A DNA stretch of 64,000 bases from an uncultured Oscillospiraceae bacterium (GTDB taxonomy: Bacteria > Bacillota > Clostridia > Oscillospirales > Acutalibacteraceae): positions 1-64,000 of the forward strand of contig URFL01000012.1 in NCBI GenBank assembly GCA_900547105.1. The letters run 5' to 3'. The translations under genes were made by a program, and so were the position numbers. Positions within the stretch are counted from its first letter, which is position 1, and each line of letters starts with the position of its first letter. A model generated the notes under the pieces. That model made no database searches. It saw nothing but the letters and a program-made list of their open reading frames with translations, and was not told the DNA's origin. Below, piece by piece: positions 53,039 to 61,433 of this stretch.

Positions 53039-53347
53039 TCAGCGTCCGTCCCAACAGCAGCGGGACAAATCCACCCGCCCATCCGGCAAAAAGGGAACTC
53101 CCTCTGCCGCCAGCAGCTCGCGCTGGCGATTGCCGCCACCGAACGCGAAGGCGGACGACACCTCGCCCTTGCGGTTCACCACCCGAAAACAGGGAATATG
53201 CTCCGGATCGGGGTTGACATGCAGCGCATATCCCACTACCCGCGACCAGCGCGGGTTGCCCGCCATACAGGCGATCTGGCCGTAGGTGGCGACTTTTCCG
53301 GGCGGAATCTGCCGCACCACCTCATATATCAGCGAAAATGTGGACAT
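53039..53347 (-). CDS. MGMT-family alkylated-DNA protein with altered active-site motif
   Basis: 102 residues, only the C-terminal DNA-binding module of O6-alkylguanine-DNA alkyltransferases (VRQIPPGKVATYGQIACMAG, RVVGYALHVNPD). True MGMT has PCHRV and alkyltransferase-like proteins have PWHRV. This protein reads PCFRVVNRKG, keeping Cys but losing the His of the Cys-His-Glu relay. It may bind alkylated bases and signal other repair. AAAGGAG precedes the ATG. It lies 63 bp upstream of the dehydrogenase gene on the same strand. Confidence 0.85.
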   Translation of the reverse strand: MSTFSLIYEVVRQIPPGKVATYGQIACMAGNPRWSRVVGYALHVNPDPEHIPCFRVVNRKGEVSSAFAFGGGNRQRELLAAEGVPFLPDGRVDLSRCCWDGR

Positions 53348-53378
53348 GGGGCATCACTCCTTTGGTTCGAATAAAGAC

Positions 53379-53408
53379 GCGGGATACGCCATCGGTGGCG
53401 TATCCCGC
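53379..53408 (-). terminator. terminator of the first SGNH-dockerin gene
   Basis: GCGGGATACGCC / GGCGTATCCCGC, a 12-bp perfect stem with an ATCGGT loop; the minus strand continues GTCTTTATTC. Confidence 0.88.
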
Positions 53409-53440
53409 GGGTATGGTTAGATTGTCACCGTTTGTCCGGT

Positions 53441-56400
53441 TTATGCTCTGGCACCGGGAAAGGTGTCGATCGCGCCGGTAGCGCGTTTCAAAATGAGCAA
53501 TGCATCCGCTGCGGTTATGCCGGAGGTGCCGTCCACATCGGCGGCAATGGTCTGTGCTTTGGTGAGCGTTACCTTTTCGGCGGCGGTTTGCAGCGTCAGC
53601 AGCGCATCCACCGCGTCAATGCGACCGTTTTCGTCCACATCGCCGGAGAGGATCGTCTTGACCGTCAGCGCCTGCTGTGCAGCGGTCAGCTCGCTCGCCG
53701 CTGCGTTCACTGCCTCCTGCGAAGCATAGGGGTTGTTGAGATACGCTTTGGCGAGCGCCAGCGTTTGCTCAAAGGCTTTCGCGGTTTCGGGGGTGTACAT
53801 CGACAGTTCGTCCACCGTATCGGCGGCGGCGATCGCGGCGTTCAGTTCCGCCAAATCCACATTTGAGGTATCCGGTTTCTGGCTGTTGTCCACGATATAC
53901 ACATTGGCAATATCCATATAGTGGTCGATGGAGTTGGTTTTGTAGTTATCGAACATAAAGCCTTGGATAATGATGCGGCCGGTGGTCGCCCAGTCCATAT
54001 TGCCGGTTTTGTTGGTGGGCGTTTTGTTCAGCGGAATGGACACATGGAGCTTTTGTTTGTCGCCGGAAATGATCGTGGGATCCATATTGCTGGAGAACAG
54101 GTTCCAACCGCAGTTGTTTTCGCCGTTCAGCTCGGCGGAACGCAGCTTGATGACCAGTTGGCTCCACATGGCGGTCGTGTCGATGGCTTCGTTGTCCGAA
54201 CCAAACGCGATGTCCAGCTCCAAGCTGAGGGTGGAGCGGTCACCGTAACCGGACAAGTCGATGGGGTTTTGATCTGCCCATTTCCAGTCGGCATACAGCA
54301 AGCCGTCGCCGTTTTTCAGCACCCGGAACTTGCCGCTCATCGCGGAGAAGGTGCCGAGCAATCCGTAGGGATTCACCTGCACCGTGAAGGTGGTGGTTTT
54401 GCCTTCATAGCTCACGGTGAGCGTCTGCTTGGCGGCTTTCAGCCAGTCGTATCCGCTCACCATATCGTTGGTCACCGGCACCTCCTTTTGGGTACCGTCG
54501 GTGTAGGTGGCGAGAACGGTCGCGCCGGTGGTGTCCAACCGGTCACCCAGCAGATAGGTGGCCTTGTTCGGCAGGGTCTGCATCTCGATTTTGGACAGCG
54601 TCACGCCCGAGGGGGAGGTGACCGTCACAGTGTAGGTGGATACCCAACCGCCCGCACTGGTCACCGTGTAGGGGAGCGGCTGACCGAAATTTTGCTTGCC
54701 CGCGCGGTCGCATTGTGCGCCCTCCGCCAGCGTGACCGTGGGGGTCAACGCGGTCAGATCGGTGCCGTCCGGCACAATGGTGTGAATCTCTTTATCGATC
54801 TGGTTGATGCGGCCGGTCTGGCCGTTGACCGCAAAACCGGTGATCGCCGCCTGCACGTTTTGAATGTTGATGTAATGCTGGCTGGCGAGCAGATAGTAGC
54901 CGTTAAAATTGGGATGCAATCCGTCGCCGCCAATCAATGCGGTCTCTTTGCCTTGGGTCAGCTTGTTGAAATCGGTCAGGAAACAGCCCATTTCCGCCGC
55001 CACCTTGCGCTGGATCGGTGCAATCTGGTTGTTGACAATATCCGGCTTGGCGCCCCAGTTGCCCGCGGTGAGATAGCCGGAGGGCGAGGTGCCGAAGATC
55101 ACCGTGGCGCCGATCGCCTGGTAGGACGCGATCAGCTCTTTCAAGTCGCGCTCGTAATTTTGCGGGCTGTCGGCTTTCCAGTTGGTCACCAGCTTGTGCC
55201 CGCTCTGGCTGCCGACGCCCTGTTTCGAGTCGTTGGAGCCCAGCGTCAACAGTACAATATCCGGCTTGAAGTCCAGGCTCTGCTGATATTGCGGATGATT
55301 GATATACGCGCCGGAAACCGGATTGTCGCCGTTTTCTTTAAGGCCGTCCTTTTGGGCGGTGGTGCTGTTGACACCGAAATGACCGACTTCGTAGCCGTCG
55401 CCCAAAAATTCTTCCAGCTGCTTCGGATACACCTCCTGCGCGGTCAGGCTGTCGCCGACACAGGCGACCTTCACGCGGGGCAGCTGGTTCACCGTTACGG
55501 TGTACGCGCGGGTGGAACCGTTTGCGCCAGTGATGGTGTAGGTCACCGGTTTTGTGAAATTCTGTGCTCCGGTGGGGGTGTAGCTTGCGCCCGGCTCCAG
55601 CGACAAAGCAGGGGTCAGCGTGGTGATGTCGGTGCCCGCGGGCAGAGTCAGTGACACGGTGTTCGCCGTCTGGTCGATCACACCGGCGGTCGCCGCGCGG
55701 TTGGCGCCGTTATCCACGCTGAATGCGTTCAGCTGTGCGAACGCGTCGCGCACGACGGAGTCATACACCGAGGCGATCACGCCGTAACCGGTGGTGTTCA
55801 GATGCACACCGTCCTCGATGAAATAATCCTTGGCACCGGCTTTGGTCGGCAGATAGGTTTCCGCAAACGGCAAGCCGAGTTCCGCCGCCGTCTGGCGCTG
55901 GCAGGGCACAATCTCGTTTTCCAGCGCGTCGTTGTCAAAGTTGACATGTCCGGCCATGGCGGGGGAGGTGCCGATGAGCACCAGCGGGTGCCACGGCAGG
56001 TTCTGGTATTCTTCGATCAGCGCGCGGTAATCCTCGCGGAAAGTGTTATCCGCGGTCCAGTTGCAGCGCTTGGCGTCGTTGCCGCCGATGGCGATGATGT
56101 ACATATCCGCGTGGTACAGCTGGCTTTGCTGATACACGGTGTAATCCTTTGCCCAGTATTTGCCCGTTTCGGCATCCCAGTATTTTTCCACCGTCACCGG
56201 GTTGCCGTCCGCGTCCACGCCGCTGTCGATCACCACGCGATTGGCATCCATCCAGTTGGGGGTGATGGGATACAGCTCGGCAGTGCGATAGCCGTAATGG
56301 GCTTTGTCCGCCGCCGATTCGTTGTGACCGTTGTTCTGGGCGGTCGAACCGCTCATACCGAAGTTGGTGACTTCGTAACGGCTGCCTAACTTGGCTTGCA

Positions 56401-57397
56401 GTTGGGTGGGGTAAGAGGTGCCGCCCACGCCAACGGTGACGCTGTCACCGATGCAGGCAATTTTGATCTTATCGCGATTTTTCACCGTCACGGTGTAGGT
56501 CTTGCTGGCCTTACCGTCCGGCGAGGTGACGGTGTAGGTCACCGGTTTCGTGAAATTTTGCGCGCCGGATTTGTCCAGCTTCGCACCGTTCGCTACCGTG
56601 ATATCCGGCGTCAGCGCGGTGAGCGCCGTGTCGGCGGGCACCAGCACGGTGATGGTGCTTGCGGTATCGTCGATGGTGCCGACCGCGCCTTTCACCACAA
56701 AGCGGGTGATGGCAGCCGACCACACACCCTGCAGCCCCTCATACATCATCTTCGCCATGGCGGTGTAGCCCGCATCGTTCGGGTGGATACCGTCGGCATA
56801 ATTTTGAGGCGCGTTTTTGGTCAGCGCGTTGATATCGATGACCGGGCAGCCCATTTCCGCCGCCACTTTTTTCTGCAGCGGCACCACTTCGCCGGTCACC
56901 ACCGCGTCGGCAATGGTGATGTTGGTGGCACCGACCGTCGGCGAGGTCGCCACGATCACCGTCGGGTGGGACGCGAGCGCACGGTAAGCCGTGATCATCG
57001 CTTTCATATCCGCTTCAAAATCCGCTTTGTGGGTCCAGTTGCTGGTTTTGGCATCGTTGGTGCCCAGCATCAGGATCACATAATCCGGTGCGAAATTCTG
57101 GCTGTCGGTGTATTGCTTTTCTTTTACATAGGGGTTGTCGCCGCTGCTCATCAGCGTGCGGCCGGACACACCAAAATTCTTCACCTCGTATCCGTCGCCC
57201 AACAGCTGCTGCAGCTGGGTGGGATAATGGAACGCCGCGCTGGACGCTTGCGAACCGGCGGTGATGCTGTCGCCGACACAGGCGATCTTGATTTTTGTCG
57301 CGGCGCTGACGGTGCCGGTCATCGCCGGCAGCATCGCACAGCCGCACAGCGACAGCGATAAAATAGTGGATACAACTTTTCTCCAGGGAACGCGCAT
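53441..57397 (-). CDS. secreted protein with three SGNH esterase modules and a dockerin
   Basis: 1318 residues. After a signal peptide (~1-32) come three SGNH/GDSL hydrolase modules (~35-225, 310-555, 641-850). Each has an intact Ser block (ACVGDSITAG, ACIGDSVTVG, ACVGDSLTAQ), Asn block (LGTNDAK, IGGNDAK, LGSNDSK) and Asp-His block (DGIHPN, DGVHLN, DGLHPN). They are separated by Ig-like linkers with the phrase ALTP and QNFTKPVTYTV. A Big3-like domain, the shared module (~1016-1172), a FIVAR segment and a dockerin (~1250-1318, GDVDENGRIDAVDALLTL) follow. It probably removes acyl groups from polysaccharides. GAAAGGAGAG precedes the ATG. Confidence 0.92.
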   Translation of the reverse strand: MRVPWRKVVSTILSLSLCGCAMLPAMTGTVSAATKIKIACVGDSITAGSQASSAAFHYPTQLQQLLGDGYEVKNFGVSGRTLMSSGDNPYVKEKQYTDSQNFAPDYVILMLGTNDAKTSNWTHKADFEADMKAMITAYRALASHPTVIVATSPTVGATNITIADAVVTGEVVPLQKKVAAEMGCPVIDINALTKNAPQNYADGIHPNDAGYTAMAKMMYEGLQGVWSAAITRFVVKGAVGTIDDTASTITVLVPADTALTALTPDITVANGAKLDKSGAQNFTKPVTYTVTSPDGKASKTYTVTVKNRDKIKIACIGDSVTVGVGGTSYPTQLQAKLGSRYEVTNFGMSGSTAQNNGHNESAADKAHYGYRTAELYPITPNWMDANRVVIDSGVDADGNPVTVEKYWDAETGKYWAKDYTVYQQSQLYHADMYIIAIGGNDAKRCNWTADNTFREDYRALIEEYQNLPWHPLVLIGTSPAMAGHVNFDNDALENEIVPCQRQTAAELGLPFAETYLPTKAGAKDYFIEDGVHLNTTGYGVIASVYDSVVRDAFAQLNAFSVDNGANRAATAGVIDQTANTVSLTLPAGTDITTLTPALSLEPGASYTPTGAQNFTKPVTYTITGANGSTRAYTVTVNQLPRVKVACVGDSLTAQEVYPKQLEEFLGDGYEVGHFGVNSTTAQKDGLKENGDNPVSGAYINHPQYQQSLDFKPDIVLLTLGSNDSKQGVGSQSGHKLVTNWKADSPQNYERDLKELIASYQAIGATVIFGTSPSGYLTAGNWGAKPDIVNNQIAPIQRKVAAEMGCFLTDFNKLTQGKETALIGGDGLHPNFNGYYLLASQHYINIQNVQAAITGFAVNGQTGRINQIDKEIHTIVPDGTDLTALTPTVTLAEGAQCDRAGKQNFGQPLPYTVTSAGGWVSTYTVTVTSPSGVTLSKIEMQTLPNKATYLLGDRLDTTGATVLATYTDGTQKEVPVTNDMVSGYDWLKAAKQTLTVSYEGKTTTFTVQVNPYGLLGTFSAMSGKFRVLKNGDGLLYADWKWADQNPIDLSGYGDRSTLSLELDIAFGSDNEAIDTTAMWSQLVIKLRSAELNGENNCGWNLFSSNMDPTIISGDKQKLHVSIPLNKTPTNKTGNMDWATTGRIIIQGFMFDNYKTNSIDHYMDIANVYIVDNSQKPDTSNVDLAELNAAIAAADTVDELSMYTPETAKAFEQTLALAKAYLNNPYASQEAVNAAASELTAAQQALTVKTILSGDVDENGRIDAVDALLTLQTAAEKVTLTKAQTIAADVDGTSGITAADALLILKRATGAIDTFPGARA

Positions 57398-57446
57398 AGA
57401 TTATCTCTCCTTTCAGTGCCTTGCAGCACTTTCTCCAACCAAAGTA

Positions 57447-57496
57447 TAGCACGATTCAGTCAAAATAGATAGCATTTTCTGATATAAATATAGCAC
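57447..57496 (-). promoter_or_regulatory. two-box TAGCAC element with extended -10 before the first SGNH gene
   Basis: TAGCAC at 57447 and 57491, start-to-start 44 bases. On the coding strand these read AAGATTGTGCTA then AATCG-like GTGCTATACT. The second overlaps an extended -10 (TG-C-TATACT). The same pair with identical 44-base spacing lies before the next SGNH gene (61302 and 61346). Confidence 0.6.
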
Positions 57497-57513
57497 AATC
57501 TTATAAAGGAAAT

Positions 57514-57544
57514 CCCCGCCGTTACCCATCGGGCAACAGCGGGG
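57514..57544 (-). terminator. terminator of the second SGNH-dockerin gene
   Basis: CCCCGC-GTT / AAC-GCGGGG stem; minus strand continues ATTTCCTTTAT. Confidence 0.75.
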
Positions 57545-57561
57545 AGGTTGGCTTGGAACAA

Positions 57562-60500
57562 TTACGCTTTTTCGCCGGGGAAGGTGTCAATCGCGCCGGT
57601 AGCGCGTTTCAAAATGAGCAGCGCATCCGCTGCGCTCACACCCGCTTCGCCGTCTACATCGGCGGCAATGGTCTGCGCTTTGGTGAGCGTCACCTTGTCG
57701 GCGGCAGCTTGCAGCGTCAGCAGCGCGTCCACCGTGTCAATGCGGCCATTTTCGTCCACATCGCCGGAGGTGATGGCTTTGGCTGCCAGCGCCTGCTGCG
57801 CAGCGGTCAGCTCGCTCGCCGCTGCGTTCACCGCTTCCTGCGTGGCGTAGGGGTTGCTGAGATACGCTTTGGCGAGCGTCAGCGCCTGCTCAAAGGTTTT
57901 CACGCTTTCGGGGGTATACAGCGAGAAATCGTCGATTGCATTCGCCGTGTCCACCGCGGCTTGCAGCGCGGTCACATCCGGCGTAGCGGGCGTTTGGGTG
58001 GTGTCCACGATCCGCACATTGGAGATGCTCATGCTGTGCTGGATCGAACCGGTTTTGTACTCGTTGTACAGGGGACTGGTGACGATAATGCGGTTCACCG
58101 TTGCCCAGTCCATAAGACCGCGCTTGTTGGTTTGGCGGGTATTCAGCGGGATGGCAATATGCACCGTTTTGCCGCCGTCGACAGAGGTGAACTGCACCGC
58201 CGATTGGTTGCCCAGCGGGTCGGTTTTGTTCAGCGAGCCGACTTTCAAATCCCAACCATAGTTGTGTTCGGAGTTGGAATCGTAGTTGCCGCCGTTGATT
58301 TTCAGATCGGGGTCGCCTTCTTTATCCTTCACCTCGGCGGAACGCAGCTTGACCGTCAGCCCTTGCCACATCTTGGCGGGGTCCACATCCGGATTTTCCG
58401 AATCAAACTGTATATCCAGCTCCAGCTGCACCGTGGAGCGGTCGCCGTAACCGGACAGGTCGATCGTTGGGGTGTCGGCGTTTTTCCAGTTGGCATACAG
58501 ATATCCTTCGCCGTCCTTCAATACGGTGTGTTTGCCGCTCATCGTGGAGAAGGTGCCCAGCAATCCATAGGGATTGACCTGCACGGTAAAGGTGGTGGTT
58601 TTGCCCTCGTAGCTTACGGTCAGCTCCTGCTTGGTGGCGCTTAACCAGTCGTAACCGCTCACCATATCGGCGGTTACCGCTACAGTCTTGCGTGTGCCGT
58701 CGGTGTAGATCGCGTCGATCGCGGCACCGGTGGTGTCCAATGCCTCGCCCAGCAGATAGGTGGTTTTTTCCGGCTGGCTCTTCATTTCCAGCTTATACAC
58801 CGCCACGCCGGAGGGGGAGGTTACCGACACAGCATAGTCGGTGACCCAGCCGTTCGCACCGGTCACGGTGTAGGTGAGCGGCGCGCTAAAATTCTGGGCA
58901 CCGGTGCGGTTGCACTGCGCGCCATCAGACAGCGTCAGGGTGGGGGTGAGCGCGGTCAGATCGGTGCCGTCCGGCACGGTGACATGAATCGTTTTGTCGA
59001 TCTGGCTGATCACCGCGGGATACTCACCGATGGAGAAGCTGGTGATCGCCGCCTGCACGCCTTGCACACACTTGTACACTTCGTGCGCCAGCAGCTGATA
59101 GCCGGCGGTGTTGGGATGCAGCCCATCGCCGCCGATATACGTGGACTCTTTGCCTTGGGTCATTTTGTTAAAGTCCACGAGGAAGCAACCCATATCCGCC
59201 GCCACCTTGCGCTGGATGGGGGTGATTTCGGCATTGACAATTTCCGGCCGCGCCGCCCAGTTGCCCGGCGTGGCGTAGCCGGAGGGCGAGGTCGCCAAGA
59301 TAATGGTGGGGTGGGTGTCCAGATCCTGATAGGATTTGACCAGCGCCTTCAGGTCGCGCTCGTAGTTTTGCGGGCTGTCGGCTTTCCAGTTGGTCACCAG
59401 CTTGTGCCCGTTGTAGGTTTGTCCATCGCCCTGCTTGGAATCGTTGGCGCCGATCATAATAACCACGATGTTGGCGCCAAACGCCAGGCTGGGCTTGTAT
59501 TGGTCGCTGTTGATGTACGCGCCGGATACGGGGTTGGCGCCATTTTCCTTGAGTCCATCCTGCTGCGCTGTGGTGCTGTTGCGGCCAAAGCGACCAACTT
59601 CATACCCGTTACCCAAGGCAGCTTCCAGCGCGTTCGGGTAGGTTTCGGCTTGGGTCATGCTGTCGCCGACGCAGGCGATCTTCACATTCGGCAGCACCTT
59701 CGCCGTCACGGTGTAGGCGCGGGTGGTGGTGCCGTCGGCAGCGGTGACGGTGTAGGTCACCGGCTTGGTGAAATCCTGTGCGCCGGTGGGGGTGTAGGTC
59801 GCGCCCTTTGCCAGAGTCAGGGTGGGGGCAAGCGCGGTCAGATTGGTGCCGGGTGCCAGCGTCAGCGCGATGGTGCTGGCGTTCTCGTCAATCACACCGG
59901 TGACCTTATTTTTGATTTTTTCGGCAAAAATGCTGCCTAACAGCACGCAACCGTCCTCGGTGGGGTGAATGCCGTCCCAAAATTTATCCGCGGCATCCTT
60001 GGTGGCGTTGTGCACCTCGACCAACGGACAGCCCAAATCGGCGGCAACCTTGCGCTGAAGGGGTGCAATCTCGTTGTGCAAAACCGTTTCTTGAATCCCG
60101 TGGGCGGTGGAATGAGCCGTGGGGGAGGTGGCCAGATACACGACCGGATGAGAGGGCAAGTCGCGATATGTCTGCACCAATGCGCGCAACTCCCGTTCGT
60201 ATTGATCACCAAGGCGTGTCCAGTTTTCGGCCTTGGAATCGTTGGTGCCCAGCATAATGGTCACTATATCCGGCTTAAACGCCAAACTTTTCTGGTACGT
60301 ATCGGTCAGTGTATAACCGTTACCGTTGGCACTGTCTTTTAGAAGCGTTTTGCCGGAATTGCCAAAGTTGCCTACTTCATAGTTGTCGCCCAGCGACTCT
60401 TGCAAATAAGGAATATAGCTGTGCCGTACACCATTGCTGTCCACAGACACAGCGGTGATGCTGTCGCCGACGCAGGCGATTTTCATTTTTGATGCGGCGT

Positions 60501-61248
60501 TGGTGTCGGCGCGATCGGTGGCGTTTGACACGGCAAACCGACGAATCCGGGTGACCGCTTGCTGCACACCTTTTTGCATCGCAGCCGCTGCCACGGCGTA
60601 GCCGTCGTTGTTCAGATGCACGCCGTCGCTGTAGTAGTCGGGGTGTCCTTTGGTTACCTCGTTCATGTCGATCAGCCCCAGCCCCAGTTCCGCGGCGACG
60701 CGGCGCTGCAACGGCGCAATTTCACCGGTGACGACCGCATCGTTGATGGTCCAGCTGGTGGATTTCACGGTGGGGGAGGTGGCAATCAGCACCGTCGGCT
60801 GCTGCGGCTGCGTGCGGTAATCGTCGATCAGCGCGCGCAGATCGCGCTCATAGTGGTTGGCACCGCCTTTCCAGTTGGCATCCTTAGAATCGTTGGTGCC
60901 GAGCATGATGATGACGATATCGGCGCCGTAATTCAAGCTGTTTTGGTAATAACCGGCGGTGGTACGATAGCCATGCGGGCTGGTGCCGTCCACGCCGTCA
61001 TCCTGTGCAGTGGAGCCGCTGTAGCCGAAGTTTTTCACCTCGTACTTGCTGCCCAGCAACGCTTGCAGCTGGGTGGGATAGGATTGGCCGTTTTGACTGC
61101 CGACACCGGCAGTGATGCTGTCGCCAACGCAGGCGATTTTGATTTTTGCCTCGGCGCTGGCGGTGCCGCTGAACATCGGCAGCACAGCGGTGCCACACAA
61201 CGCCAGCGACAGGGCGGTGGATACTAGTTTCTTCCATGTTGAACGCAT
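57562..61248 (-). CDS. secreted protein with three SGNH esterase modules and a dockerin (paralogue 2)
   Basis: 1228 residues, same plan as the neighbour at 53441. Signal peptide ~1-32, then SGNH modules beginning near 34, 258 and 520, with GDSITAG, GDSITAV and GDSMTQ, LGTNDSK twice and IGANDSK, and DGVHLN, DGIHPT and DGLHPN. Ig-like linkers, a Big3-like domain, the shared module (~894-1075, with LRSAEVKDKEG and HNYGWDLK), a FIVAR segment and a C-terminal dockerin (GDVDENGRIDTVDALLTL) follow. All catalytic blocks look intact. The start at 61248 has GGGAGAG; an in-frame ATG nine codons earlier overlaps that ribosome site. Confidence 0.92.
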   Translation of the reverse strand: MRSTWKKLVSTALSLALCGTAVLPMFSGTASAEAKIKIACVGDSITAGVGSQNGQSYPTQLQALLGSKYEVKNFGYSGSTAQDDGVDGTSPHGYRTTAGYYQNSLNYGADIVIIMLGTNDSKDANWKGGANHYERDLRALIDDYRTQPQQPTVLIATSPTVKSTSWTINDAVVTGEIAPLQRRVAAELGLGLIDMNEVTKGHPDYYSDGVHLNNDGYAVAAAAMQKGVQQAVTRIRRFAVSNATDRADTNAASKMKIACVGDSITAVSVDSNGVRHSYIPYLQESLGDNYEVGNFGNSGKTLLKDSANGNGYTLTDTYQKSLAFKPDIVTIMLGTNDSKAENWTRLGDQYERELRALVQTYRDLPSHPVVYLATSPTAHSTAHGIQETVLHNEIAPLQRKVAADLGCPLVEVHNATKDAADKFWDGIHPTEDGCVLLGSIFAEKIKNKVTGVIDENASTIALTLAPGTNLTALAPTLTLAKGATYTPTGAQDFTKPVTYTVTAADGTTTRAYTVTAKVLPNVKIACVGDSMTQAETYPNALEAALGNGYEVGRFGRNSTTAQQDGLKENGANPVSGAYINSDQYKPSLAFGANIVVIMIGANDSKQGDGQTYNGHKLVTNWKADSPQNYERDLKALVKSYQDLDTHPTIILATSPSGYATPGNWAARPEIVNAEITPIQRKVAADMGCFLVDFNKMTQGKESTYIGGDGLHPNTAGYQLLAHEVYKCVQGVQAAITSFSIGEYPAVISQIDKTIHVTVPDGTDLTALTPTLTLSDGAQCNRTGAQNFSAPLTYTVTGANGWVTDYAVSVTSPSGVAVYKLEMKSQPEKTTYLLGEALDTTGAAIDAIYTDGTRKTVAVTADMVSGYDWLSATKQELTVSYEGKTTTFTVQVNPYGLLGTFSTMSGKHTVLKDGEGYLYANWKNADTPTIDLSGYGDRSTVQLELDIQFDSENPDVDPAKMWQGLTVKLRSAEVKDKEGDPDLKINGGNYDSNSEHNYGWDLKVGSLNKTDPLGNQSAVQFTSVDGGKTVHIAIPLNTRQTNKRGLMDWATVNRIIVTSPLYNEYKTGSIQHSMSISNVRIVDTTQTPATPDVTALQAAVDTANAIDDFSLYTPESVKTFEQALTLAKAYLSNPYATQEAVNAAASELTAAQQALAAKAITSGDVDENGRIDTVDALLTLQAAADKVTLTKAQTIAADVDGEAGVSAADALLILKRATGAIDTFPGEKA

Positions 61249-61301
61249 CGAATCGTTCTCTCCCTTCCTTTTCAAAACCTATACGGTTTCCATGTAAAGT
61301 G

Positions 61302-61351
61302 TAGCACGATTTCGGCGGGAAGAATAGGAATATCTTATACGAAATTAGCAC
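61302..61351 (-). promoter_or_regulatory. two-box TAGCAC element with extended -10 before the second SGNH gene
   Basis: TAGCAC at 61302 and 61346, 44 bases apart. On the coding strand: AAGATTGTGCTA, then AAATCGTGCTACACT, the latter with TG-C-TACACT as extended -10. Sequence between the boxes differs from the copy at 57447-57496 but the spacing is identical. Confidence 0.6.
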
Positions 61352-61367
61352 AATCTTGTAAAAATAA

Positions 61368-61403
61368 AATCCTGCCCTCGCCACGAACGGCAAGGGCAGG
61401 ATT
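61368..61403 (-). terminator. terminator of the third SGNH-dockerin gene
   Basis: AATCCTGCCCT-GCC / GGC-AGGGCAGGATT stem; the minus strand continues with the T-rich ATTTTATTTTTAC. Confidence 0.9.
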
Positions 61404-61433
61404 CATCAAAGAATGGATGCTATGGAAAGAAAG

